The translations under genes and the position numbers were made by a program. Shown here piece after piece: positions 18,015 through 25,960 of a stretch of DNA of 64,000 bases. How positions within the stretch are numbered: the first letter of the stretch is position 1; every line of letters starts with the position of its first letter. Origin of the DNA: Siderastrea siderea (Eukaryota > Cnidaria > Anthozoa > Scleractinia > Rhizangiidae); contig OZ034971.1 in the NCBI GenBank assembly GCA_964030785.1, forward strand, positions 42,229,304-42,293,303, read 5' to 3'. The notes beneath the pieces were generated by a model. The model did not search any database and was not told where the DNA came from. It worked only from the letters and a program-made list of their open reading frames with translations.

Positions 18015-19440
18015 CAGTGCTGGTAAATGTTATACAACACGGCTCCGTTCCTGTCAATCTCCAGCAAATTCTCAAATTCACCATACACGAGCACGGTTAT
18101 ATTGGTATTGGGGGCGGCTCCAAATTCCAAGACCAGTTGTAAATCTCCCGTTTGCTTGGGGTTGAGGTTTTGACTGTCAGCACATCCATTGGCCACATTG
18201 TCAAACATGTACAAGGTACAATTTTTAGCTTGGCCCCAATCCAGCAGTTCTACCATATTGCCTTTCTTTTTACACCAAGCACCACTGGCTTGCAGAAAAC
18301 GGAAGTACCCTAGATTATCTCGGGTGCCATTGTTGTGCACTAACTGTAGGGTTTCATAAGGGTATTCTTCTCCTTTGACAATCTGTCGAATGGAGGTCAG
18401 ACCAAATTTCTGGAAACAGAAAGGATCTCGGGTCACATCTCCATTGAAGGCTCGGCTGTCCAACAACCCTACAATCAATCGGTCAGGTATTCTGTTTTGA
18501 AACAGGTTGGGGATATCAAAGCGGACCAGGTTGCCTTGCATGCTGAAAGTCCGGATTTCACTGCGGACGGTCGGGTAAGCCGCCACTTGACCTTCATTTG
18601 TCTTTTTTCAGATAAACTCCTGTAGATGGCGTCATTCAAACGCAGTTGACAGAGATGAAACCGTAGTTTCACATCCCCTTCGATCAATCGACCAGCTAGA
18701 GCCACTCCATTCAAAAACAGGCTGGGGCTATTGAAATGAAATTTCATCTTGATTTCGATACCAGGCACCAACAATTTGCCAGTGTGAAAGACTTCCAAGT
18801 GGGGGGTAAACACTAGACTGTGGGTACGACCTCCAGCATACTTGGCCACTTCAGCTACCATGGCAGCCAAGGCTCCTTTGTGATTGGCACTGAGAGCGGT
18901 ATAGGCGGCATCAGGTCCTGCATAGTCTGTGTTGGTGGCGGTCCATTGGGGTGGGAAATCCACTTGATTGAACCAGCCTTGGGGTCCTAACACGGTCTTG
19001 CCATCTTCTCGGTCATAATTCAGCAAGGTTTCCAGGTAAGCTTTGTAATGATAAGTGTCGGATTGTGGACTGATCAACGTGCCATTCAACTGCAAGTCAA
19101 TTTGTTTGATGATGGAATGGGCCAAATTATTGACGGGCCACAATTTTTGAGCGGCGTTCAAGTTCCCGGCATCGTCCTTTTTCAAACTCAATTCCATGGT
19201 AAAGTAACTGCGTCCCAAATCCACAAAATCGTCCAACCCCGGTATGATGAATTCCATGGGATTGATACCCGTCGTGGTGGGTTGGATGGTGACCATGCGA
19301 TAGGCATTGATGCTAATGTCGGTCGGTGGCACCTTGAAAATCCGTAACGCTGAGTTGACGGTCCCTTCGGAACGCGGATGCGCTGGGGCAGCCCCTTCAG
19401 AGTAGGTAGGGGCTGTCACGCTTGACATCACATTCGGCAT
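18014..19440 (-). pseudogene. Major capsid protein (double jelly-roll type), reading frame broken
   Basis: The N-terminal two-thirds reads from ATG 19440 in one frame; the C-terminal third reads in the -1 frame to a stop at 18014. The switch lies at or just after a run of six A (minus strand; T run at 18603-18608), where the first frame turns into unrelated sequence and the second becomes the expected continuation. The sequence pattern matches the Polinton capsid family annotated in many animal genomes as F54H12.2-like; the total is about 470 codons, usual for it. The run does not form the standard slippery heptamer in the upstream frame, so a one-base indel (real or in the assembly) is more likely than programmed frameshifting. 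In either part the rest of the frame is clean, so the lesion would be recent. Confidence 0.85.
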
Positions 19441-19442
19441 GG

Positions 19443-19679
19443 TTAACGTCGTCGTCGTCGAGTACTGGTACCCCGTCGTCGTCGTGAGGGGTTTTTATAG
19501 CGTCGTCGTCGTCGTGCTAAACGTTGTCTCAAATCAAACCCGGGGACTCTCATCACCTCGGCACTCAACCAGCCACCACGTTGTCCTCTCCTGAGTTTCC
19601 AAAACGGATACAGTCCTCCCCATTGAGACAACCCTCGATTACTACGAATTCGTCGAGGTCGTGAATGCACGGGATCCAT
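19443..19679 (-). CDS. Arg-rich core-like protein with QRGGW, 78 aa
   Basis: Very basic, with Arg runs in the C-terminal third encoded largely by CGT/CGA/ACG triplet tracts. RGQRGGWL at residues 32-39 matches the motif in five other small proteins. Its ATG overlaps the stop of the 108-residue gene (TAATG at 19677-19681), and it ends 2 nt before the capsid start. It may be a DNA-condensing core protein. Confidence 0.6.
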   Translation of the reverse strand: MDPVHSRPRRIRSNRGLSQWGGLYPFWKLRRGQRGGWLSAEVMRVPGFDLRQRLARRRRRYKNPSRRRRGTSTRRRRR

Positions 19680-20005
19680 TACACTCCCAAAATATCTCGC
19701 GCACGTTTGACTTGTTTGGGAAACAAAGCACTAGCCACACGCACGGCGTCTTTCACGTTCTTCTGATTCAAGGCTTTCTTGGCTTGTTTGGTGATTTCTT
19801 TTTTAATGACTTGTTCGGCTTTGCGTTTAACACCGCGTGTTAACCCTGCATTCAATCCTCTCTTGATATTACTAGGCAGTTTTAAAGGATTTCGCGTGCT
19901 TTTAAGGCCTTGGAACCCACCACGCATGACCTCCCTCATCAACCCACTGCCATGTTGATCATACCACTCGTCGGTTCGAAATCGTGTCAAACTTCCCCCT
20001 CGCAT
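19679..20005 (-). CDS. Basic virion-type protein with MRGG motifs, 108 aa
   Basis: It carries MRGGSL at the N-terminus and MRGGFQ near residue 27; both fit the adenovirus protease consensus (M/I/L)-x-G-G-x. The rest is Lys/Arg-rich and helical (KRKAEQVIKKEITKQAKKAL), ending in RARDILGV. The gene starts at ATG 20005, with a TATA box (TATAAAAAG) at 20060-20068. Likely a precursor that is processed in the virion; no family recognised. Confidence 0.6.
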   Translation of the reverse strand: MRGGSLTRFRTDEWYDQHGSGLMREVMRGGFQGLKSTRNPLKLPSNIKRGLNAGLTRGVKRKAEQVIKKEITKQAKKALNQKNVKDAVRVASALFPKQVKRARDILGV

Positions 20006-20071
20006 GGTTGTCTTCTTTGCTCTTTCACCAAGGTCTATGCTTCACGTCACCCCGTTTGTCTTTTTATACCG

Positions 20072-20263
20072 TCATCGGCCTTTCTTTTTCTTCCGAGTGG
20101 TCGCTGCTTCGATGGCTTTTTTACCACCGTAACCCGCCGCACCACCCACTGCTCCCAACGCGGCGGCTTTTCCCACAGCCATCAAGGCTGGCACGAGAGC
20201 GGCCAGAGGCAAGAGACCGCCTCGTTGCCTTCTTCTTCTTCGACGTGCTCTTGTCTTGGGCAT
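20072..20263 (-). CDS. Core-like basic/hydrophobic peptide with QRGG, 63 aa
   Basis: An Arg-rich start (residues 5-12), RQRGGLLP at 12-19, a long Ala/Gly/Leu-rich hydrophobic middle with possible membrane activity, and a Lys-rich end. It has the same plan as the 56-residue peptide at 14776-14946, so the two may be paralogues. A TATA-like CATAAAAAGG at 20288-20297 lies 25-34 nt upstream. Confidence 0.65.
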   Translation of the reverse strand: MPKTRARRRRRRQRGGLLPLAALVPALMAVGKAAALGAVGGAAGYGGKKAIEAATTRKKKKGR

Positions 20264-20292
20264 CTTTGACTGACCATCCCCTTTTTCCCTTT

Positions 20293-21342
20293 TTATGCCT
20301 TTTTGAAGTGCAACGTGACCAGGGTGTTGCCTTGGCCAAACCTGACCAACTTATCCTCGGTGCCAGACGTTTCGGTGACTTGCATTTGAATGATTTCCAC
20401 CACTTCATTACGAAGCGGTAGGTAATGAATGTGCAACGGTTCAAAGTACATGGTACCTCTGCCTTCCCGCTTGTAATGGATTTCTCGCAACAAATCGGTC
20501 ACGCGATTGCTCACCATCATACTGCCTGCCACGTCCGAGTACACGTGCAACGATTGCGAGGGATCTCCCACCACTGAACGAAACGCCACATTCAAGTTGG
20601 TGAAACGCCACCCACAACTCATACTCAATCGTAAATGATCCGGTGAAAAGGAACGCACCGTCCAAAAGACCGGGTTGTGCTGATCGTCGTCCACATCGTT
20701 CCAATCGTTGTCAACGGGTTTTGTCATGTTGGGGATTTGATCCCCCATGAAGTCTTGTTGTAAGTTGGGTCCCAAAATCAACCCACTGCTAATTTTACGT
20801 AACCATCCCATCTTGACAGCCAACTTGGTGTAGATGTACAGGGCTGGCGTGTCGGTTTTGCAATGACAGACATTCGTGTTGTCGATGATGAGATCGTCGC
20901 CTTCCCAACGAAACTTGACGTATCTGTGTTTGCCTTGATCATTGGTAAACCGACCTCCTTGAATGGCCGTTTCCTTGCGTCGTTGTTCCAAGTGAGCAAT
21001 GGTGGCTTTCATGAAACTCACCCCATCCACCACCCAATCCAAATGTTGAATGTCATTGATGAGGGTTTGTGCGCTATCTCTTCGCCCGACCGTTTCCCCG
21101 TCTTTTCCACCCGGTTTGGGGTAGGTTTGGTCCCAGGTCGTCGACAGGATGTACCCATCTTTTTGCACCAACTCGTACAAATTGACGTGCGTATCCGGCA
21201 AGGAAATGGCACTCAACCCCACTTGCCATCCACCTCCTTGTAACCGTAACGGTTGAGGTAAACGAATCTTGAAGGAATTGGCTTGGTTGTTGGGAAATTC
21301 ACGTCGGTTGGCATGACTGGGTAACGTCACGTAGAACGACAT
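20293..21342 (-). CDS. Virion-type protein, paralogue A, 349 aa
   Basis: One of three related proteins in the element. All start with a short F-Y-[VI]-T-L strand, then a Ser/Ala-rich turn, an F-x-x-[KR]-L-P block and a W-x-[VA]-x-[LM] strand. Their C-termini share a [VI]-Y-[ST]-D strand, V-x-N/G-R, a YxPLRNE-like segment and a final F-x-x-G-x-T-L-[VL]-T-L. This all-beta pattern recurs in unnamed proteins of cnidarian Polintons and would suit a penton, spike or other surface protein, but I know of no proof. Start is ATG 21342, giving the shared N-terminus directly. LQGGGW near residue 35 also resembles the GG motif. Confidence 0.75.
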   Translation of the reverse strand: MSFYVTLPSHANRREFPNNQANSFKIRLPQPLRLQGGGWQVGLSAISLPDTHVNLYELVQKDGYILSTTWDQTYPKPGGKDGETVGRRDSAQTLINDIQHLDWVVDGVSFMKATIAHLEQRRKETAIQGGRFTNDQGKHRYVKFRWEGDDLIIDNTNVCHCKTDTPALYIYTKLAVKMGWLRKISSGLILGPNLQQDFMGDQIPNMTKPVDNDWNDVDDDQHNPVFWTVRSFSPDHLRLSMSCGWRFTNLNVAFRSVVGDPSQSLHVYSDVAGSMMVSNRVTDLLREIHYKREGRGTMYFEPLHIHYLPLRNEVVEIIQMQVTETSGTEDKLVRFGQGNTLVTLHFKKA

Positions 21343-21355
21343 TTTCTCTTCTTCT

Positions 21356-22399
21356 TCACACTACCACTTCCCTTTTAAAGTGGAGGGTCAAGAGGGTATG
21401 TCCTTCACCAAACTTGGCCAGATCCCCATTGGTTTCGGCCATCTGGGTTTCCACGATTTCTACCACTTCATTGCGTACTGGGACATATTGAATATGTCGA
21501 GGTTCAAAGTGGGTGGTGTTTTGAGGCTGGTACTTGATTTCTCGTAAGAGATCCGTAATGCGACCCCCTACCATACTGCTGGTGCCTACATCACAATACA
21601 CATGCAAAGGACGCGTCGAGGGAAATTCCAACGAGGGACGAAAGGTCTGGTTCAAATTCACAAACCGCCAAGGGCACGATAGACTCAATTTCAGATAATC
21701 CCCCTCCACTTTCCAAAAGATGGGCTTGTTGGCGGCATCGCGGACATCCGTCGGGGTGGGAATGGTGGAAATGCCTTGAAATTCTTGCAAGAGATTCGGA
21801 CCCAATCGATACTGACCGGGGGACACTTGTTCAATCCATCCCATTCTCAGAGCCAAGGTTCTGCCCCATGACACGTGCGCTACTTGTCGTTTGTAATCCA
21901 CATTGGTCGTATTCAATAACAAATCCCCTTCGGAGGTCCATTCAAACGTCGGGTATAATTTGACGCCATTGTCCTCGGTCCATTTGTTTTTGGGTTCGGT
22001 TTGTTTCGCACGGCTTTCCTCGTAACGGTACACCAGTTGATGAAAAAAGTGCGATCCCGTCGACGAGGCCATCTCCTTTCTCATATCTCGACCGTAGACA
22101 GTGAGTTCGCGACGTTGATACCACCATCGATCGTTGCCTTGATCGTCTTGGGCATACACCCGTTCGTGCCATCGTACATACAACAGAGGATGGGATTCGC
22201 CCACGCCTCCTTCTTCCGCTATCACGGGAATGGTGGGTAAGGATAAACTCACCATGCCTACCATCCATCCTCGTCCCACAAATCGAATGGGTTTAGGCAA
22301 TCGGTTTCTGAAATGATGACTCTTGTTCCCAGGAAACTCTTTGGTACTCGCATGACTCATCAACGTCACGTAAAACGAAGAGTTGGGCACCAACGTCAT
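21356..22399 (-). CDS. Virion-type protein, paralogue B, 347 aa
   Basis: Closest relative of paralogue A and adjacent to it (13-nt gap), so a tandem duplication is likely. Shared landmarks are SSFYVTLMSHA at 7-17, WRFVNLNQTFRP at about 241-252, the HVYCDVG strand, ITDLLREIKY, YVPVRNEVVEIVE and the final LLTLHFK. Sequence has drifted a lot between these anchors, so the duplication is not recent. Starts 3 nt after the integrase stop. Confidence 0.75.
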   Translation of the reverse strand: MTLVPNSSFYVTLMSHASTKEFPGNKSHHFRNRLPKPIRFVGRGWMVGMVSLSLPTIPVIAEEGGVGESHPLLYVRWHERVYAQDDQGNDRWWYQRRELTVYGRDMRKEMASSTGSHFFHQLVYRYEESRAKQTEPKNKWTEDNGVKLYPTFEWTSEGDLLLNTTNVDYKRQVAHVSWGRTLALRMGWIEQVSPGQYRLGPNLLQEFQGISTIPTPTDVRDAANKPIFWKVEGDYLKLSLSCPWRFVNLNQTFRPSLEFPSTRPLHVYCDVGTSSMVGGRITDLLREIKYQPQNTTHFEPRHIQYVPVRNEVVEIVETQMAETNGDLAKFGEGHTLLTLHFKREVVV

Positions 22400-22402
22400 T
22401 TT

Positions 22403-23560
22403 TTAGTCGCGTCGTCTTTTGGGTGGGCTTGTCTCTTTAGTCTTCAGTTGTCGTTTGGGGGGCCTTGTCTTTTTCCTCTGGGGTGGTTGGAGAGACGTGA
22501 CGTCTTGACTACGAATCCAACTATTGTACTTGTCGGGCCACCCTTTCCACTTGACCAACCAACGATCTTTTTGTCGCTTAAGTACCTTTTCAATGCGAAA
22601 CACCTCGGATACATGGACTTTTTGTAAATCCTCTTCATAAAACGTACCTTGGACGGGGGTATCATCCCATTCGTGAATCTTATACGTGGGAACAGATCCC
22701 GGGATCACACGATGCACCACAAACACTTCTTCGGTCCAACCGGGTAAATAGCCTTTTTCAAAGGTACGATGAATCTTATTGAGACGTACACGATCTCCGA
22801 CTTTGAATTTAGGTTTTTTCTTGTCTTTCAACCGTTGGGCATACAATCGTTTCCACACCGCTTCTTCGTTGTCCCACGTCACGTCTTGAGGGGCCATACC
22901 AATACTTCGATGCCGGGTGGCATTATACCCTTGCACCAACTCGGGTAAGACATCGTCAAACTGTAAGGTGTTGGCCGCGGTGAAATAACGGTACAACCGT
23001 TCTTTCAAGGTGCGGTTAAATCGTTCCACCACACTGGCTTTCGCATCCCCTTCGGTCGAAAAATGTTGAATGCCTTGCTCGTCAAGCCATCGTTGAAACG
23101 TCCGGTTGTAAAATTCTTTCCCTCGATCCGTTTGCAATCGATTCGGGTGACGTCGTCCTTCTTTCAAAATCTTGTCAAAGGCATGGACCAACGCCACCCC
23201 GGTTTTGTCTTTCAACGGTTGTACCCACGCGTACTTGGACAACACATCCAACACCGTCAACAAGTATCGTATGCCCCGATTATACTTGGCCAAGGGTTGC
23301 ACTTCCACTAAATCCGCGACCCATTGATCATCTAATCCTCCTACGATCACGGGGACGGTGGGAAAACGACGACGTCGTGGTTTATGTAACGTATAGGCCA
23401 AATCCCGTTCCAAGACCCGTTGAGCTTTTTTCAAAGGGAGACGATGGGCTTTAGCAAATCGTTGCACCCCTCCTAAACTGCCGGGGGCTCGAGGATCGTG
23501 GTACTGACTCAACCATGGTTGGGAGACCTTTTTCTTTCGAGGGGCCATACGTTCTGGCAT
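22403..23560 (-). CDS. int: Retrovirus-like integrase with C-terminal chromodomain, 385 aa
   Basis: It would insert the element and create the 6-bp duplication seen here. The DDE triad is Asp83 (WVADLVEV), Asp145 (LQTDRGKEF) and Glu179 (SVVERFNRTLKE). The N-terminal region is basic and lacks a clear HHCC zinc motif. Downstream, a DRVRL-type SH3-like segment (about 255-290) precedes a chromodomain (FRIEKVLKR...WLVKWKGWPDKYNSWI, about 321-349) that could guide target choice, and a basic Pro/Lys tail. ATG 23560 or the second ATG at 23548 could be the start. The frame is intact. Confidence 0.95.
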   Translation of the reverse strand: MPERMAPRKKKVSQPWLSQYHDPRAPGSLGGVQRFAKAHRLPLKKAQRVLERDLAYTLHKPRRRRFPTVPVIVGGLDDQWVADLVEVQPLAKYNRGIRYLLTVLDVLSKYAWVQPLKDKTGVALVHAFDKILKEGRRHPNRLQTDRGKEFYNRTFQRWLDEQGIQHFSTEGDAKASVVERFNRTLKERLYRYFTAANTLQFDDVLPELVQGYNATRHRSIGMAPQDVTWDNEEAVWKRLYAQRLKDKKKPKFKVGDRVRLNKIHRTFEKGYLPGWTEEVFVVHRVIPGSVPTYKIHEWDDTPVQGTFYEEDLQKVHVSEVFRIEKVLKRQKDRWLVKWKGWPDKYNSWIRSQDVTSLQPPQRKKTRPPKRQLKTKETSPPKRRRD

Positions 23561-23859
23561 TCACCCCATAAGGTCGATATGGTGGGGACCGTGTGGGGAT
23601 GCGCCTTTTGAATGATTCGATACCATCGCCATGCCTCTGGGTGAGCTTTTAACCATAAGACAAACACCACCCATCGATACAGGTTGCGGTCGACATGGGT
23701 TTCTTCAAAGAGGTGGAGAGGATGCGTGTCCTCGGGACAAGGGGGTATGGGGATTTGGGTGCCGGGTTGGTGATCATATAAGACTTGACAAAGGGTTTGA
23801 TGACATTGCCATTGTACCAGGGACAAGACAGAATCCCACGCATAACACACAGACTCCAT
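23509..23859 (-). CDS. Unrecognised Trp/His/Cys-rich protein, 116 aa
   Basis: It overlaps the integrase start by 52 nt in another frame. It is rich in Trp, His, Cys and Pro (VVFVLWLKAHPEAWRWYRI at about 64-82) with no motif I recognise. It starts at ATG 23859, directly after an AATAAA (minus strand, about 23877-23885) that would end the GRF-protein transcript. Position between two real genes and lack of stops support it; the overlap and unusual composition count slightly against. Confidence 0.5.
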   Translation of the reverse strand: MESVCYAWDSVLSLVQWQCHQTLCQVLYDHQPGTQIPIPPCPEDTHPLHLFEETHVDRNLYRWVVFVLWLKAHPEAWRWYRIIQKAHPHTVPTISTLWGECQNVWPLERKRSPNHG

Positions 23860-23895
23860 GGTGACATTGATAAAAAATTTTATTCCTACTCCTTT

Positions 23896-24798
23896 TTAAA
23901 AGAGACCTAGACGGCCGCAGCTGATGGTCTCTAGACCTTTCTGCCAGTTGTCCACACTGTCACTGTACTTAGGGGGTGGTGGAGCTGGGGCTACCATCAT
24001 TTCTTGACGGTTCTTGAGCTCTTGAATTTCTCGTAACAATTGTTTCTCATAATCTGTCAGGGGCCGTTCTCGTTCCACGTCCTCTTTCCTTTGGACTGGA
24101 GGACCAGGGATGTCTACTCCACGTTTGGGATATCCTTGAGCATCACGGTTGGGTGGTTCAGCTTGTTGGTCGGCTTTTTTGGGAGGGTTGTCATGAAACC
24201 ACGTCCAGTACTTGGGACCCAAGGGTTGATCGGCCCATCGGAAGAAGCCACACGTTTTCTTGGAACAAGTCAGAAACAAGCGATCGGGGTTCTGGGTCGA
24301 ATGACTCTGTTGAAGCGTGGCGGGTTCACGGCAAAAGCATTGCAAACCACCCCACATGTCCAACACTTCTACATCAGGTTGACTATACACGGCTTTCATA
24401 TACTCCAAGGCTTGATCTTGTCCACAAAACAGCAAACACGGTTGCATGGGACATTTCACATACTTCCATCCCTTTTGAGATTCTCGGGCCTCCAAACGCA
24501 CCTCATGGCAAGGGCATACCATAGTGTCCACCGAAGTAGCTAGGGCTCTGTCGGCTTTCGCTTGAGCATAGTCCTCCGCATTGTCATACACGGTCGTCAG
24601 AGTGAATTGAGGTGATGGGGGTGATTGCTCCACCATATCATTTAATTCTTTCATCATATCTTCCACCGCAGCTCGAGTGTCTTCCACCACGTCGCACACC
24701 ACAGGATCACAGTCCACGGGCGTCATATGTTGAATGCTCTTCTTCTTCTTCTTCCCCGAAGGGTGTACGCTTGGCTTTCTCTTCCGATCGACAGACAT
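23896..24798 (-). CDS. GRF-type zinc finger protein with NLS and coiled coil, 300 aa
   Basis: I choose ATG 24798, not 24831, because a TATA box (TATAAAAAGG, 24833-24842) touches the earlier ATG and transcription should begin after it. The start has a bipartite basic signal (RKRKP...GKKKKKS), likely nuclear. Two zinc modules follow: CPCHEV...KCPMQPC (about 95-121) and a clear GRF finger, CFCREP...NPDRLFLTC...CGFFRWAD (about 154-190). GRF fingers bind single-stranded DNA in repair enzymes such as APE2 and NEIL3. Near the end is a coiled coil (YEKQLLREIQELKNRQE). It is divergent from the SLOG operon and shares its promoter. A role in replication of displaced single strands is plausible. Confidence 0.75.
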   Translation of the reverse strand: MSVDRKRKPSVHPSGKKKKKSIQHMTPVDCDPVVCDVVEDTRAAVEDMMKELNDMVEQSPPSPQFTLTTVYDNAEDYAQAKADRALATSVDTMVCPCHEVRLEARESQKGWKYVKCPMQPCLLFCGQDQALEYMKAVYSQPDVEVLDMWGGLQCFCREPATLQQSHSTQNPDRLFLTCSKKTCGFFRWADQPLGPKYWTWFHDNPPKKADQQAEPPNRDAQGYPKRGVDIPGPPVQRKEDVERERPLTDYEKQLLREIQELKNRQEMMVAPAPPPPKYSDSVDNWQKGLETISCGRLGLF

Positions 24799-24832
24799 CG
24801 TGCTCAAAAGGTTTTCACCCCTACCGCCCATG

Positions 24833-25020
24833 CCTTTTTATACGTTGGGCCCTTGCCTGTCATTGGTCAGCTTATCCTACCCATATAAGGACGTCTCATC
24901 GTCCCATTGGTCAGCTTATTCAATCCATATAAGGACTTGTTATCGTCCCATTGGTCAGCTTTTCCCTATCCAACTAAGGTCCTCTTGTCTTCCCATTGGT
25001 CAACTGCCCCTATTTAAGGA
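24833..25020. promoter_or_regulatory. Bidirectional promoter with four CCAAT-box repeats and CArG boxes
   Basis: Four 44-45 bp tandem units, each starting CATTGGTCA (24861, 24905, 24949, 24994), an inverted CCAAT box. The first two units also hold CCATATAAGG (24881-24890 and 24925-24934), a perfect CArG/SRF box; the third has CCAACTAAGG and the fourth CTATTTAAGG, close to MEF2/TATA sequence. Flanked by a TATA box for the GRF gene (24833-24842) and serving the SLOG pair on the plus strand (ATG 25056). A similar CCAAT plus CCAAATAAGG arrangement precedes a TATA box near 28231-28280. Confidence 0.75.
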
Positions 25021-25055
25021 GCTCCCTGGGTCCTCCGACTCGTCATTCCAAGTAG

Positions 25056-25286
25056 ATGGACTACTACCAAGATCTCAACCGAGACGACTTTGCTTCCACC
25101 GAAGACTATTTGGCTGAACGGGTCAAACGAGGTCTAGCAGAGGGATTCACGTTCCAACAGTGCCGACAGCACCACGTCATTGATTTCGGTTTGGCCTTAG
25201 GGTTGACTCCCACGGAGATTCTAGCTATTGTAGGCCCAGACACCGGCTACGTATTTCCCAACGAATGCCCCCCAACATCGACATGA
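25056..25286 (+). CDS. Unrecognised 76-residue protein upstream of SLOG
   Basis: Starts at ATG 25056, 36 nt after the CTATTTAAGG box. It is helical and acidic at first (YQDLNRDDFASTEDYLAERVKRG), then a second helical part (FQQCRQHHVIDFGLALGL) and LAIVGPDTG. Its last 22 nt overlap the SLOG ATG in another frame. It could be a separate small protein, or an N-terminal part of the SLOG protein separated by a frameshift; I favour separate since both have good ATGs. Confidence 0.55.
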   Translation: MDYYQDLNRDDFASTEDYLAERVKRGLAEGFTFQQCRQHHVIDFGLALGLTPTEILAIVGPDTGYVFPNECPPTST

Positions 25287-25807
25287 TTGGAGAACAAGAT
25301 CTCGATGCCTTGGAACTGCAAGTGGGTTATGGCCATGTGGTGTACACAGGGGGAGCCAAAGGTACGGATGCCCTCGTAGAAGAACTGGCCAAACAGTTTG
25401 GGATGCAACTAGAAGTCCTCGTCCCCCCGAACCATCCTCGAGCCACTTTCATCACCCCTTCTACGGTGGAAGTCCTGATGCTGGCCAACCCACATCTTCA
25501 CCAGGCGGCTGAGAAACTAGGCAAACAAATGCCCAGTCATTTTTACACCCTGCAATTGCTGCAACGCAATTATCAAATTGCCAAAAAAGCCCATACGATC
25601 TATGCCTTTGGCATTTTGGAACCGGATCATAAACGCGTGAAAGGAGGCACTGGTTGGACTGTGCAATTGGCTATGGATCAAGGCAAACCCGTCTACCTGT
25701 TTGACATACCCAGTCAATCATGGTACCGCTCGGACCATTACTACCAAGTCAATGAGAATGCCGCCACCCTGGTCACTGGCAGTCAATTTGTCCCTTGGGG
25801 ACCTTAA
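25265..25807 (+). CDS. SLOG-domain (Rossmann-like, DprA/YspA-type) protein, 180 aa
   Basis: The signature is VVYTGGAKGTDALVEELAKQ (25-44), the nucleotide-binding GGA-x-G-x-D motif of the SLOG superfamily; PPNHPR at 54-59; LLQRNYQIAKKA...IYAFG (98-116), the RN motif; and GGTGWTVQLA...GKPVYLFD (127-147). Together these span the whole fold. SLOG proteins bind or process nucleotide ligands and, in bacteria, occur in conflict and signalling systems, often with SLATT membrane proteins. The enzyme or sensor role here is unknown. After the TAA at 25807 the same frame stays open for 50 codons. It belongs to the small plus-strand set, likely early. An AATAAA (about 26167) could end the transcript. Confidence 0.85.
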   Translation: MPPNIDMIGEQDLDALELQVGYGHVVYTGGAKGTDALVEELAKQFGMQLEVLVPPNHPRATFITPSTVEVLMLANPHLHQAAEKLGKQMPSHFYTLQLLQRNYQIAKKAHTIYAFGILEPDHKRVKGGTGWTVQLAMDQGKPVYLFDIPSQSWYRSDHYYQVNENAATLVTGSQFVPWGP

Positions 25808-25960
25808 AAGCCCACCCTTCATCAAAGCAGTGCTATCGTGGGATCCCGGGATGTGGACGAGAAAACCCGAGCCGAAATTCAAGCCTTATTCAATCGCACG
25901 TTCTGTCTACCCGAGAACATTGATCAATTACGCATGGAACTGGAAGACTTTCATTTGTAA
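25808..25960 (+). pseudogene. In-frame C-terminal tail after the SLOG stop codon
   Basis: Directly following the TAA, in the same frame, are 50 sense codons to TAA 25960. They include SAIVGSRDVDEKTRAEIQ and a closing acidic helix. An [AV]-I-V-G-S-R strand followed by a helix is typical of SLOG-related folds, so this seems to be a true protein segment cut off by a premature stop, or a readthrough extension. I found no separate start for it. Confidence 0.5.

Noticed and set aside
18590..18615. Programmed -1 frameshift signal in the capsid gene
   Set aside because: The six-A run is not in the register of a standard slippery heptamer in the upstream frame (A AAA AGA), and I see no clear downstream stem-loop. 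An indel is simpler.
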